Assembly (NCBI RefSeq): GCF_000194605.1
Contig: NC_015321.1
Span: forward strand, 3,348,001 to 3,412,000
Length of the DNA stretch: 64,000 bases
Reading direction: 5' to 3'
Origin: Fluviicola taffensis DSM 16823
GTDB taxonomy: Bacteria; Bacteroidota; Bacteroidia; Flavobacteriales_D; Crocinitomicaceae
The notes beneath the pieces were generated by a model. That model made no database searches. It saw nothing but the letters and a program-made list of their open reading frames with translations, and was not told the origin of the DNA. Both the position numbers and the translations under genes were made by a program. Below, piece by piece: positions 9,568 through 18,718 of this stretch (position 1 is its first letter; every line of letters starts with the position of its first letter).

Positions 9568-10059
9568 ATGATAACCATTTTATTTAAATATTTCTGGATT
9601 GCTTTTATAATTATAACTTTTGTAAATGCCTTTATAATGAGGCATCGATCGAAGAAATATATTACAGAAATGCCAGATCTAAAAGATGGATATGATAAAC
9701 TATTTAAAGGAATGATTTTTTATGGAAATATTCCTTGGGTAATCATGGGGTTTGGTATTATATCTGGATTATCAAATAATATGTTCGATTATTTCAACCC
9801 AAAATCAATGAATTCTATTGTATTAGTTTTTCACTTCTCAATAATTGTTCTTTGGGTATTAAGCATAAGGTGGATCTATTTTAAAAGTGGTGCTGAATTT
9901 ATAGAAAACCATCCTGGGTTTATTCAGGTGCAAGGATTCGGCAATCGAAATAATATATCAGCCAAACAAATCAAATTATTCTATCCTCTAATGTTAGCTG
10001 TTGGAATTGCTGGAATGATAATGATGTGGATAATGGATAAACCCACGCTTAAATTATAG
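9568..10059 (+). CDS. Small integral membrane protein (163 aa)
   Basis: I do not recognise the family. Four hydrophobic segments are visible at about residues 5-24, 48-68, 84-104 and 137-157, with a basic loop (RHRSKKY) after the first, so it is very likely an inner-membrane protein. There is no catalytic motif. It stands alone between the DUF2130 and VOC genes, with 64 and 85 bp on either side. Confidence 0.7.
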   Translation: MITILFKYFWIAFIIITFVNAFIMRHRSKKYITEMPDLKDGYDKLFKGMIFYGNIPWVIMGFGIISGLSNNMFDYFNPKSMNSIVLVFHFSIIVLWVLSIRWIYFKSGAEFIENHPGFIQVQGFGNRNNISAKQIKLFYPLMLAVGIAGMIMMWIMDKPTLKL

Positions 10060-10097
10060 AAGTATTTCTCCGATATCCTAGTAAAAGTAATGTTAAT

Positions 10098-10105
10098 TAT
10101 TTTTG
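10098..10105 (+). promoter_or_regulatory. Putative -7 box (TATTTTTG)
   Basis: An exact TAnnTTTG match lies 39 nt before the VOC-family ATG. No TTTG was found at the matching -33 position. Confidence 0.4.
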
Positions 10106-10144
10106 CACTTAATATCATGAATCCAACCCTTTAAAAAATAAAAC

Positions 10145-10537
10145 ATGATCAAGTTTGCATATACCATTTTATACGTTTCGGATGTCAAGAGAACAGCTGA
10201 GTTCTATTCTAAAACATTTGGTTTTGAAGTACGATTTATTGCTCCTGGTGATGAATACGCAGAGTTGAATACGGGAACGACTACCTTGTCTTTTGCTTCA
10301 TTATCCTTGGCAAATTCCAATTTAAAAGACGGTTTTCAGGAGGGAGATTTGAAAACAAAACCTTTTGGAATGGAGATTGGTTTTACAACGGTAAATGTTC
10401 AGGAATTAGTTGATAAAGCCATTGCTGCAGGTGCTACACTTTTAGAAGAACCCAAAGAAAAACCTTGGGGCCAAATGGTTGCATATATCCGTGATTTTGA
10501 TGGGATTTTAATTGAGGTATGTACACCTATGGATTAA
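10145..10537 (+). CDS. VOC (glyoxalase/bleomycin-resistance fold) protein
   Basis: This 130-residue protein has two beta-alpha-beta-beta-beta modules. The first opens with FAYTILYVSDVKRTAEFYSKTFGF and the second with MEIGFTTVNVQELVDKAIAAGA, and it ends YIRDFDGILIEVCTP, the classic VOC C-terminal strand with the metal-ligand Glu. The family covers glyoxalase I, dioxygenases and antibiotic-binding proteins. Which one cannot be told, and the first-module His ligand position is not conserved. The next gene starts 4 nt after the stop. Confidence 0.88.
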   Translation: MIKFAYTILYVSDVKRTAEFYSKTFGFEVRFIAPGDEYAELNTGTTTLSFASLSLANSNLKDGFQEGDLKTKPFGMEIGFTTVNVQELVDKAIAAGATLLEEPKEKPWGQMVAYIRDFDGILIEVCTPMD

Positions 10538-10541
10538 TTGT

Positions 10542-11225
10542 ATGAAACGAAATAAATTGAATGTTTTTTGGTTGGTTTTAATAGTTGTGATTCAATCGTG
10601 TAACTCTGAGAAAATTCCCGTTTCTGATTCTGAAATTCAACTAGAAGATACAATAGGAAAAACTCGGTTTACCTATTCTCAAGTTAAAACATCAGATTTT
10701 CAAGTTTCTGTAGGCGGTTTTCAAGTGCTGTATGAATATTCTAAACCGATTGATACTTTATCGACATATTCAGGAGCTTTTGAACTTGGAAAAGACTCCG
10801 TTCTATTTCTAAGACTAAATAAAATTGCATTTAATGAAGAATCCAATGAAACTAATTCTGAGTTTATTGCAGGAGAATTAGAAGGTTTGTTCATTTATTC
10901 CAGTAAAAAATTCACACCGATTAAACCTCCGTTTTTTAAACCAGATTTTTCATCGTTTATTCTTAGAGGAAATGATTTGTATTATTGGGGATTTGAAAAA
11001 TTTGAAATCTTGTATGCCTGTAAATACAATATTCTAACGCATAAGTTGATAAAGAAAAGAATTGGAGAACCAATTGGCACGGATTATTATGGTGTTTATT
11101 CTCAACCTGAAATTGGTGCAGGAAAGATTCGTTTTGTAACAGATGGTAATCAAATCGATGCAACACTTGACCTTGATTTGAATCTAAAACAGATTTTTAA
11201 TCCTACAGATTATTTGGAATTTTAA
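10542..11225 (+). CDS. Putative lipoprotein (227 aa)
   Basis: I do not recognise the family. The preferred ATG at 10542 gives a lipoprotein signal peptide with a basic n-region (MKRNKLN), a hydrophobic core (FWLVLIVVI) and a lipobox-like QSC at about residues 18-20. An in-frame ATG at 10512, inside the VOC gene, would add ten residues and spoil the signal peptide. The mature part is strand-rich with no catalytic motif (FTYSQVKTSDFQVSVGG, YYWGFEKFEIL). It follows the VOC gene by 4 nt and is probably co-transcribed with it. Confidence 0.7.
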   Translation: MKRNKLNVFWLVLIVVIQSCNSEKIPVSDSEIQLEDTIGKTRFTYSQVKTSDFQVSVGGFQVLYEYSKPIDTLSTYSGAFELGKDSVLFLRLNKIAFNEESNETNSEFIAGELEGLFIYSSKKFTPIKPPFFKPDFSSFILRGNDLYYWGFEKFEILYACKYNILTHKLIKKRIGEPIGTDYYGVYSQPEIGAGKIRFVTDGNQIDATLDLDLNLKQIFNPTDYLEF

Positions 11226-11280
11226 CTCTTGTTTTTACTTTTCAATTCTTCTTTGTTTTGGAAAGATGAAAATAAACGCA

Positions 11281-11331
11281 AAAAAGTAGGGACATCTCGT
11301 CCCTACTTTTTTATAGATGTCCCTACTTTTT
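11281..11331. terminator. Bidirectional terminator with duplicated arm
   Basis: A 12-bp stem (11281-11292 with 11300-11311) has a 7-nt loop and A/T-runs on both sides, between convergent genes. A second copy of the right arm (TCCCTACTTTTT plus TATAGAT) follows at about 11320-11336, so the stem could form with either copy. Confidence 0.8.
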
Positions 11332-11336
11332 ATAGA

Positions 11337-13403
11337 TTAATTTCCTTTAATCTCAAATTCTGTTCGACGGTTTTGTTGTTTCCCATCTTCTGAATTGTTG
11401 GATGCAATTGGCTGAGATGATCCATATCCTTTCGCAATCATTCTATTTGCCGCAATTCCTTTTGAAACTAAATAAGCAACAACTGCTTCAGCGCGCTGCT
11501 GCGAAAGTGTTTCATTCAAAGTCGCTGAACCTGTATTATCGGTATGTCCAGAAATTTCAATTTTCAATCTTGGAACATCTTTCATCAATTGTACCAAACG
11601 CTCCATTTCAGCATTAGATTCAGGTCGAAGAGTTGCTTTGTTTACATCGAAGAATATATTTCGTAAAGCAATTTTAGAGCCAATTGCAATGTTTTTCAAC
11701 TCAATCACTTTGTTTACTAAGTTGTCATCTGCACCCGTTGGAATATCAAAATTCTCAGAGTGGAACAAATATCCAGTAGCTTTTACGGCAATACCGTAAT
11801 TTTTCCCTGAATTCAAGGTGATAATGAATTTACCCGTTGCAGAGTTGGTTGTAAATGTCTCAATTACTTTACCTGTCGCATTATCAGTAATTTCAATCTG
11901 AGCCTCCACTGGTTTTCTCGAAATCGCATCAATGGTAACTCCTTTAAATACAGTCAAACTTTTCTTCTTTACCTCAACAGATTTTTCAATGTTGTGATCT
12001 TTTACAGGCATCACAATACTTGCCAGCAAGTAATCTTCTGTTTCTAAGATTGGTTTTTTCTCTGGTCCCCAGAAAGTAACTTTGTAAATGTCATAACCAC
12101 CTTTACCACCAGCTCTGTTGGAAGAAATGTAAGCGAACTTTCCATTTGCAGTAGATGCGAAAAAGAAATCATCATAAGGTGTGTTGATTGGATAGCCCAA
12201 GTTTACAGGTGTTGTCCATTGTCCTTGTACTTTCTTGGAAAGGAAAATATCGTATCCACCCATTCCTTCATGTCCTTCAGAAGCAATGTACATACTCTCA
12301 CCATCAATATGGATATAAATTGGTCCATCGTTGAACTTCGAGTTTACACCAGTAAGCATCGTTGCAATCATGAAATCTTGTTTCATTTTGTTCTGCATTC
12401 CAGAGAACATGACTTCAGATCCTGTTTCACGAAGACTGTTATCTCGACTAAAATAAATCTTCCAGCCATCTTCGTTATAACTTGCATATTTCTCGTTGTT
12501 CTTGTCTGAACTAATGAAAATGCTCAATCTTTGTGGATCTGACCATTCAAGACCTTTCAATTTTGATTCGAAGATATCTGTTTGACCACCAGATTCACGG
12601 TGTAAAAGCATCTTTGTTCCATCGTAAGACAAACAATTGGAAATGTCATCATTGTTAGAGTTGATTGGACCTACCAGTTTTGTTGGAGTTGACCATCCAT
12701 TGTCTAATAAAGATGAAGAGTAGATATCATAATCGTAAATTCCCAATGCATTTGGTTCATGACTATTCGGTCTGTTTGAACTCAAAATCATCTCTGATCC
12801 ATCGGTAGAAATAGATGGTGCTATATCATCTTGCTCCGTACTCAAAGAAGGTACGTTATCTACCCAACAACGAACAGCTGAAGCTTCGAACTTTTTTGCT
12901 GTAACACATTGCTTTCTGCGCAAGTTTACAAACTTCATGAAATCGTCCGCTTTCTTGTATTCCGATTCGAAAGTAGAGTAAAACTTATTCGCCTCATCAT
13001 ACTTTCCTTCAAGTTGTGTGGCATAACCCATGTAGTAATCCAAAAATGGATCACAATCTGGATCTAATTTGTATGCTTTTTTGAAGTATTCAATGCACGT
13101 TACTGGGTTTGTTGAATTCGCATGACAAACACCAATTTTATAATTCAGTAATGCGTTATTTGAGTTGAATTTTTGGGCAATTTCAAATTGAACCAAAGCA
13201 CTTTTAAAATTGGTACCGAAATCCTGTACGGCGAATACTGATGCAACACCAACTTTGTAGAACTCATCTCCTTTATCAATTGCAGTGGTTGCATTTTTTA
13301 AACCTTCTTTGTCGTCTTTGAAGTTGGCAGATTTAAAATCTACGTTCTGCCCAAATAAATGTGTCGTTAATCCAATAACGACTAGTGTCAATAATTTTCT
13401 CAT
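11337..13403 (-). CDS. PorE-like TPR/beta-propeller/OmpA-family protein
   Basis: This 688-residue protein has a signal peptide (cleavage near FGQ-N, residue 19) and TPR-like helices (about 65-170). PD40/WD40-like propeller blades span about 185-445 (SISTDGSEMILSSNRP, LSYDGTKMLLHRE, GGYDIFLSKK, FAYISSNRAGGKGGYDIY). A carboxypeptidase-regulatory-like beta domain lies at about 485-565, then an OmpA C-terminal domain (575-688; FFDVNKATLRPES, ISGHTDNTGS, LSQQRAEAV, RRTEFEI). This order matches PorE of the T9SS, which links the secretion machine to peptidoglycan. Unlike P. gingivalis PorE it has no lipobox Cys. It is 10 bp downstream of a TPR gene on the same strand. Confidence 0.88.
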   Translation of the reverse strand: MRKLLTLVVIGLTTHLFGQNVDFKSANFKDDKEGLKNATTAIDKGDEFYKVGVASVFAVQDFGTNFKSALVQFEIAQKFNSNNALLNYKIGVCHANSTNPVTCIEYFKKAYKLDPDCDPFLDYYMGYATQLEGKYDEANKFYSTFESEYKKADDFMKFVNLRRKQCVTAKKFEASAVRCWVDNVPSLSTEQDDIAPSISTDGSEMILSSNRPNSHEPNALGIYDYDIYSSSLLDNGWSTPTKLVGPINSNNDDISNCLSYDGTKMLLHRESGGQTDIFESKLKGLEWSDPQRLSIFISSDKNNEKYASYNEDGWKIYFSRDNSLRETGSEVMFSGMQNKMKQDFMIATMLTGVNSKFNDGPIYIHIDGESMYIASEGHEGMGGYDIFLSKKVQGQWTTPVNLGYPINTPYDDFFFASTANGKFAYISSNRAGGKGGYDIYKVTFWGPEKKPILETEDYLLASIVMPVKDHNIEKSVEVKKKSLTVFKGVTIDAISRKPVEAQIEITDNATGKVIETFTTNSATGKFIITLNSGKNYGIAVKATGYLFHSENFDIPTGADDNLVNKVIELKNIAIGSKIALRNIFFDVNKATLRPESNAEMERLVQLMKDVPRLKIEISGHTDNTGSATLNETLSQQRAEAVVAYLVSKGIAANRMIAKGYGSSQPIASNNSEDGKQQNRRTEFEIKGN

Positions 13404-13413
13404 CGTTTTGAAT

Positions 13414-14508
13414 TTAATTGCAGTTTCCTGAATAGCACGTTTTACCTTCTGTTGATCCTAGATCACTTGCTTTTTTCCAATCGTCACAAGCATCGTCCAT
13501 TTTTCGAAGCATTTCTCGAGCCATCCCTCTATTTACATAAGCAGAAGCGTAGTTTGGGTCAATTGCGATTGCTTTTGAAGCCAATTCTTCTGCTTTTTTG
13601 AAGTCTTTTCGTTTGAAATATATTCCAGCTAAATTGGACGCTGCAGGAGCATATTTCGGATTAATTTGCATTGCTTTTTCGAAATCTTTGATTGCATCAT
13701 CTAAGCTTCCTTTTTCTAGTAAAGCAACCCCACGATTATTATATGCTAGAAAGAAATTGACATCCACAGAAATAGCTCTGTTAAATGCAATTAGAGCTCC
13801 AGAATAATCTTTCATTTTCTTTTTAGTGGTACCAACATTGTTTAATACAAATGCCAAATTTGGGTTTTTACGCAAGGCAGCTTCATAGTCTTCAATTGCT
13901 TTTGGATAATTCTCCTGCATACGGTAACAGCTACCGCGATCATTGTAAGCCATCGGACTTGATGGATCCAATTCAATACTTTTTGTAAAATATTTGATTG
14001 CAGCGTTGTAGTCTTGCTGTAAAAATTTCAAAGTACCATAATTGTAATAGGCTTTCGGATTATTAGCATCCAAACGAATAGATTCTTCGTAATCTTTTTC
14101 GGATTTTAAATAATCAGATAACCCCTGATAAGCTCTTCCTCTTTGAAAATAAGCTTTGGAATAACCTTTTTGTTTTTCAATTAATGTTGTGAATGTTTTT
14201 AGCGCATCCATGTACATTTCAGCTTCATTTTCTGCAACACCTTTGTTGTAATAGGCTGCCGTAAAATTGGGGTCTGAGGAAATGGATTTGTTAAAGGAAC
14301 CAATTGCTTCTTTAAAGTTTTTTTTGTTGAAAAGCTCAATTCCCTTGTTGTAAGCTTCTTGACTGGCAGCAACAGCTGCATTGTTTTGATTCAATTTGGT
14401 AATGGAATCGCGATACCTCATTTCTGCGGCTGTCATATTTTCGGCTTGAGAAAACGACAAAAAACTACAGAATACAGTACCTGCCATCAATGAGATGGAT
14501 TTTTTCAT
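13414..14508 (-). CDS. Exported TPR-repeat protein
   Basis: This 364-residue protein has a signal peptide (about 1-21, FLSFSQ-A). Some nine tetratricopeptide repeats of 34 residues follow from about 50 to 350 (for example AYYNYGTLKFLQQDYNAAI and AYNDRGSCYRMQENYPKAI). It ends in a short Cys-containing tail (TCYSGNCN). TPR arrays are protein-binding scaffolds, so it is probably a periplasmic adaptor. It is the first gene of a two-gene unit with the PorE-like protein (10-bp gap), which suggests it acts in outer-membrane or T9SS assembly. That role is inferred from context only. Confidence 0.88.
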   Translation of the reverse strand: MKKSISLMAGTVFCSFLSFSQAENMTAAEMRYRDSITKLNQNNAAVAASQEAYNKGIELFNKKNFKEAIGSFNKSISSDPNFTAAYYNKGVAENEAEMYMDALKTFTTLIEKQKGYSKAYFQRGRAYQGLSDYLKSEKDYEESIRLDANNPKAYYNYGTLKFLQQDYNAAIKYFTKSIELDPSSPMAYNDRGSCYRMQENYPKAIEDYEAALRKNPNLAFVLNNVGTTKKKMKDYSGALIAFNRAISVDVNFFLAYNNRGVALLEKGSLDDAIKDFEKAMQINPKYAPAASNLAGIYFKRKDFKKAEELASKAIAIDPNYASAYVNRGMAREMLRKMDDACDDWKKASDLGSTEGKTCYSGNCN

Positions 14509-14671
14509 AGCTTGTAATTTGGTTTAGGGTGATGAATTTAAGAAAATAAATCCCCGCAGAGAGTGAATACTTATCAACACTTTGAATAACCTTCCAATTG
14601 TATTCAATTAAGAAAGAATATTCCTTAATTTCGTAATTGATTAGTAAAAACACGATTAAACTAAGAAATTA

Positions 14672-15883
14672 ATGACAATCAAGGACGCATATATAGTGGC
14701 TGGGGTAAGAACAGCAATTGGAAATTTTGGAGGAACGCTTTCACCTGTTAGAGCAGATGATTTAGGAGCGCATGTTTTGGCAGAATTGTTGAAAAAAGTT
14801 CCAAACTTGGATGCACATGCAATCGAAGATGTCATTCTCGGGTGTGCAAATCAAGCTGGAGAAGATAACAGAAATGTAGCTCGTATGGCGTTACTTTTAG
14901 CTGGATATCCAATCTCAGTTGGTGGTGAAACTTTGAATCGCTTGTGTGCATCAGGAATGTCTGCAGCTGTAAATGCTGCAAGAGCCATTCAGGTGGGAGC
15001 AGGAGATATTTATGTTGCTGGTGGAGTGGAGCACATGACGCGTGGGCCATGGGTGATGTCGAAAGCTTCATCACCGTTTGGAAGAGATCAGCAATTGTAT
15101 GATTCTTCTTTCGGATGGCGTTTCATCAATCCTAAAATGGAAGAACTTTATGGAACAGATGCGATGGGTATGACAGCTGAAAATTTGGCTGAACTGCATA
15201 ATATCTCTCGTGAAGATCAGGATAAATTTGCGGCTTGGTCGCAAGAAAAAGCAGCTAAAGCTCAACAAGCAGGTATTTTAGCGGAAGAAATAGTTGGATT
15301 GTCAATTCCTCGTAAGAAACAAGATCCACTGGTTTTTGATAAAGATGAATTCATGAGACCAGAAACTAATTTAGCTACTTTGGGAGCATTGAGAGCTGCC
15401 TTTAAAAAGGATGGTTCCGTTACAGCAGGTAACGCTTCTGGTTTAAATGATGGAGCTGCAGCGTTATTATTAGCCTCGGATCAAGGATTGAAAACGCATA
15501 ACATGAAACCAATTGCTCGAATCGTTTCAGCTGGAATTTCTGGAGTTGAACCCCGTATTATGGGAATTGGGCCTGTTGAAGCTTCTAGAAAAGCATTGGA
15601 AAGAGCGGGATTGACATTAGATCAAATGGATGTCTTGGAATTGAATGAAGCATTTGCTGCTCAAGTTTTAGCATGTACTCGAACAATGGGAATTGATGAT
15701 AACGATTCAAGAATCAATCCAAATGGTGGAGCAATAGCACTTGGACATCCACTTGGAATGTCTGGCTCACGTATTTTATTGGCAGCAGCAAATCAATTGC
15801 AAAGAACTGGCGGAAAATATGCATTGGTAACGATGTGTATTGGCGTTGGACAAGGTTATGCTACTATAATAGAACGTGTTTAA
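14672..15883 (+). CDS. Acetyl-CoA C-acyltransferase (thiolase)
   Basis: This 403-residue protein is a full-length thiolase. The acyl-accepting cysteine is Cys92 in LNRLCASGMSA. The catalytic His359 is in GGAIALGHPLGMSG and the second active cysteine is Cys389 in TMCIGVGQG; NEAFAAQ is also present. Thiolases cleave 3-oxoacyl-CoA with CoA to give acetyl-CoA, or condense acetyl-CoA. The N terminus (AYIVAGVRTAIGNFGG) and length suit FadA/PcaF-type enzymes; which of the two cannot be decided because no beta-oxidation or beta-ketoadipate genes are adjacent. It is divergent from the TPR gene. Confidence 0.95.
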   Translation: MTIKDAYIVAGVRTAIGNFGGTLSPVRADDLGAHVLAELLKKVPNLDAHAIEDVILGCANQAGEDNRNVARMALLLAGYPISVGGETLNRLCASGMSAAVNAARAIQVGAGDIYVAGGVEHMTRGPWVMSKASSPFGRDQQLYDSSFGWRFINPKMEELYGTDAMGMTAENLAELHNISREDQDKFAAWSQEKAAKAQQAGILAEEIVGLSIPRKKQDPLVFDKDEFMRPETNLATLGALRAAFKKDGSVTAGNASGLNDGAAALLLASDQGLKTHNMKPIARIVSAGISGVEPRIMGIGPVEASRKALERAGLTLDQMDVLELNEAFAAQVLACTRTMGIDDNDSRINPNGGAIALGHPLGMSGSRILLAAANQLQRTGGKYALVTMCIGVGQGYATIIERV

Positions 15884-15920
15884 TTCCAACCTCTTGGTTT
15901 TTATGTATCACTAATGTACC

Positions 15921-17495
15921 ATGAAAAAATTCCTTTTTATACTATTAATTGGACTTGCTTTCACTTCGTGTAAAAAACGAGGTAAAGCAATCTGGGATAC
16001 TGATTGGCAAGTTCCACTTGTTCATGATAGTTTATCGATGTCTAATTTAGTTGCTGATTCATTACTTACAGTTGTTTCAGGAAATTATGTATTGGATGTT
16101 GATGCTTCTTTGTTTGAATTTAGACTAAGTGATTTTGTTTCTTTACCTGATACCAGTGTTCAGAATACTTTTAATATGTCTTTGAATATTACAGCTAATC
16201 CAGGAACATCCTTTGTTAATAATGTAGAAGAACATGTGATTGATATTGGTGATGCGCAATTAAAAAAAATAAGAGTAAAACAAGGTGGTATTCAATTAAA
16301 AGTGTTTAATCCAATTCCTACTAAAACATTCTTCACGATTACACTTCCAGGAGTGACTAGAAATGGGGTGGCACTAACTCAAGAATTTGTGGCTCCAGCT
16401 GGTACTGTTTCTGATCCAGGCGTGGCAACTGGTTTTGTTGACTTGAATGGCTATGAGTTAGATTTGACAGGTCAATATGGAACTTCATACAATCGCATAC
16501 AGTCAAAAATGCTTGTGAAATCTGATCCAGACGGTCCATCGGTAGTCGTTCATACAACGGACATCATTGTGTTTCAATTTACGATGAAAGATGTGGAATT
16601 GGATTATGCGCGAGGATATTTCGGAAATCAATTGGTTTCTGATACGGTATATGCACAGATTGATGCCATGAACAATATTTCAGATGGTATTTTGGATGTA
16701 GATGCAATGACTTTCGATTTATCGATAGAAAATGGATTGAAAGTAAATGGAAAGTTTAAAATCAACTCCTTGAAAAACATCAATTCAATAGGAAATGTCG
16801 TTTCATTAAGTCATCCGAATATTGGAACTTGGAATACGATTAATGCAGCAACAGGTTCTAATGGGAATATTACAGCAAGTAATACCACCTTGAGCTTCAC
16901 ACCTGGAAATAGCAACTTTGAGCAATATGTAGAAAATCATGGTGCGAAGAATGAATTGAGTTTTCAACTTCAAATGAATCCTTGGGGAAATGTTTCTGGT
17001 GGTTGGGATGAAATTTATGATGCTCATCCTTTGAAAGTTAAATTGAACGGATTATTTCCGCTGAATGTGGGGCTGAAGGATTTGATTTTCCAAGATACCT
17101 TTGCTTTGAGTTTGATTAATGACCCCAATAAAACAAATGTAAAATCTGGTCAAATTTGGATCAATGCGATGAATGCATTTCCATTTGAAGGGGCATTAGA
17201 GTTGTATTTGTTAGATGCAAATTATCAAACTGTTGGAATTGTTTCAGGTACGAGTGCCATTGAATCGAGTGTTTTCGGGACAGTAGTCAACGGAATTATG
17301 CAGAAGAAAAGCATGGTTTATTTCCCTGTTTCAGAACAACTGTGCGATGATATCTCGAAAGTGAAACACTGTATGATTAAGTTAAAACTGAACACCTATA
17401 ATGGAACTGGACCAAATAATCAGATCCCAATTCCAGCAAATGCCTTCTTTAGTTTTAAATTGGGAGCAAACCTAACGCTTGAAAATCAGTTATGA
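15921..17495 (+). CDS. Conserved-looking lipoprotein (524 aa)
   Basis: I do not recognise the family by name. The N terminus is a clear lipoprotein signal with lipobox AFTSC (Cys17), followed by KKRGK. The rest is strand-rich with no cofactor motif and alternates DSL/VDA and Asn-rich loops, fitting a beta-sandwich surface or periplasmic protein. The stop overlaps the next ATG by 4 nt (ATGA). Together with the outer-membrane barrel and T9SS cargo that follow, it forms a three-gene unit with overlapping ends. It may be a periplasmic or surface partner of the barrel; this is inferred from the gene order. Confidence 0.75.
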   Translation: MKKFLFILLIGLAFTSCKKRGKAIWDTDWQVPLVHDSLSMSNLVADSLLTVVSGNYVLDVDASLFEFRLSDFVSLPDTSVQNTFNMSLNITANPGTSFVNNVEEHVIDIGDAQLKKIRVKQGGIQLKVFNPIPTKTFFTITLPGVTRNGVALTQEFVAPAGTVSDPGVATGFVDLNGYELDLTGQYGTSYNRIQSKMLVKSDPDGPSVVVHTTDIIVFQFTMKDVELDYARGYFGNQLVSDTVYAQIDAMNNISDGILDVDAMTFDLSIENGLKVNGKFKINSLKNINSIGNVVSLSHPNIGTWNTINAATGSNGNITASNTTLSFTPGNSNFEQYVENHGAKNELSFQLQMNPWGNVSGGWDEIYDAHPLKVKLNGLFPLNVGLKDLIFQDTFALSLINDPNKTNVKSGQIWINAMNAFPFEGALELYLLDANYQTVGIVSGTSAIESSVFGTVVNGIMQKKSMVYFPVSEQLCDDISKVKHCMIKLKLNTYNGTGPNNQIPIPANAFFSFKLGANLTLENQL

Positions 17496-18718
17496 AAATG
17501 AAACTTTTTTTTGCGCTAGTAGTTACTTTTTCACTTCAATCTTGGGGACAATCTACATTTCCTGTTTTAAGAGATAGCTTGTTCAATAGAAATAGAATCT
17601 CCCTTTCGGGCAATTTGGATGTAACAGGAACCTCTTTTCGCAAGGAATTTGTAAATACCCTGTTTTTTGGCGGGTACATCGATTCTGAAATGAAAAGTCG
17701 AACTTTGAAATCTCACCGCTTGAATAATCGTGTAGGGATATATGGGACAGGAGAAATTTCGTATGTTGCTGGAGCCAAAAGTTTGTTTAAATCGGGCAAA
17801 TATACTTGGATGGTGAAAGGTGGGTATTATGCAGTTGGAAATATTAATTACACCAAGGATGTTTATCGACTTACTTTTGAAGGAAATAGTTATTTGGGAG
17901 CAGATACCGCAAATTTAACGGGAACAAGACTTTCTGGAATGCAATTTCAAAAAGTGGGATTCGGATTGGTGCATAAAAAAACGGGAAGTTCACTCACTTT
18001 GAATGTAGTGAATGTTCAAAATCAATACAGTGGATATATACGAAAAGGGAAAATCAACCAAGACTTAGCAAATAATGTAATCAATGCTGAATTGAATGGA
18101 GATGTTACTTTTTCCAATGGAAAACAATTCAATAAAGGAATCGGTTTTGCAGTTGATTTTGACTTGTATTTTAAAGTTCCATGGATGAAAGATTCAGCAA
18201 CTTTCCAATTTACAGTTCAGAATTTAGGAGCGGCTTATATGTATGAAGCGCAAACACGTTATTCAGCAGATTCAACTTATAAATACAGCGGATTCACATT
18301 GGATCAAATTAAAAATAATGGCAATTTGTTTGGGGAGAATTTTTCCCTTTTAGACACGTTGAATGTTGAAAAGAAAGATGTGAAACGTTGGGTAATGGTT
18401 CCTGCGTATATTCAAGCTATGAAATTAGTTGATTTGAGATCATCCAAAAAATTACAAAGCTTTTTTGGAATTCGCTTTTATCCAACAATAGGAATTGTTC
18501 CAACTGGATTTGTTGGGTTATTTTATCGATTTGTACCTCGTGTTTCTGTTTCTGCGAATGCAGCATTTGGCGGTTCTTCGATTTTTAGAGCAGGATTGTC
18601 ATTCGCTTATCATGCAGATAAATTAGCGATTCAAGTTGGAACAGATGATTTCTATGGTCTTGTTTCTAAAAAAGGTTTTGGTCAATCAGCACTTATTCGT
18701 TTATCATGGGCATTCTAA
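17492..18718 (+). CDS. Outer-membrane beta-barrel protein (DUF5723-like)
   Basis: This 408-residue protein has a signal peptide (about 1-19, SLQSWGQ-S). A series of amphipathic strands follows (GKYTWMVKGGYYAVGNI, FGIRFYPTIGIVPTGFVGLFYR, FRAGLSFAYHADKLAIQVG), and it ends with aromatic residues (IRLSWAF), as outer-membrane barrels do. The pattern resembles DUF5723/PorP-SprF-type barrels of Bacteroidota. PorP-like barrels are often attachment or shuttle sites for T9SS proteins, and the next gene encodes a T9SS substrate. The start overlaps the upstream stop by 4 nt, and its 3' end overlaps the next gene by 13 nt. Confidence 0.82.
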   Translation: MKMKLFFALVVTFSLQSWGQSTFPVLRDSLFNRNRISLSGNLDVTGTSFRKEFVNTLFFGGYIDSEMKSRTLKSHRLNNRVGIYGTGEISYVAGAKSLFKSGKYTWMVKGGYYAVGNINYTKDVYRLTFEGNSYLGADTANLTGTRLSGMQFQKVGFGLVHKKTGSSLTLNVVNVQNQYSGYIRKGKINQDLANNVINAELNGDVTFSNGKQFNKGIGFAVDFDLYFKVPWMKDSATFQFTVQNLGAAYMYEAQTRYSADSTYKYSGFTLDQIKNNGNLFGENFSLLDTLNVEKKDVKRWVMVPAYIQAMKLVDLRSSKKLQSFFGIRFYPTIGIVPTGFVGLFYRFVPRVSVSANAAFGGSSIFRAGLSFAYHADKLAIQVGTDDFYGLVSKKGFGQSALIRLSWAF

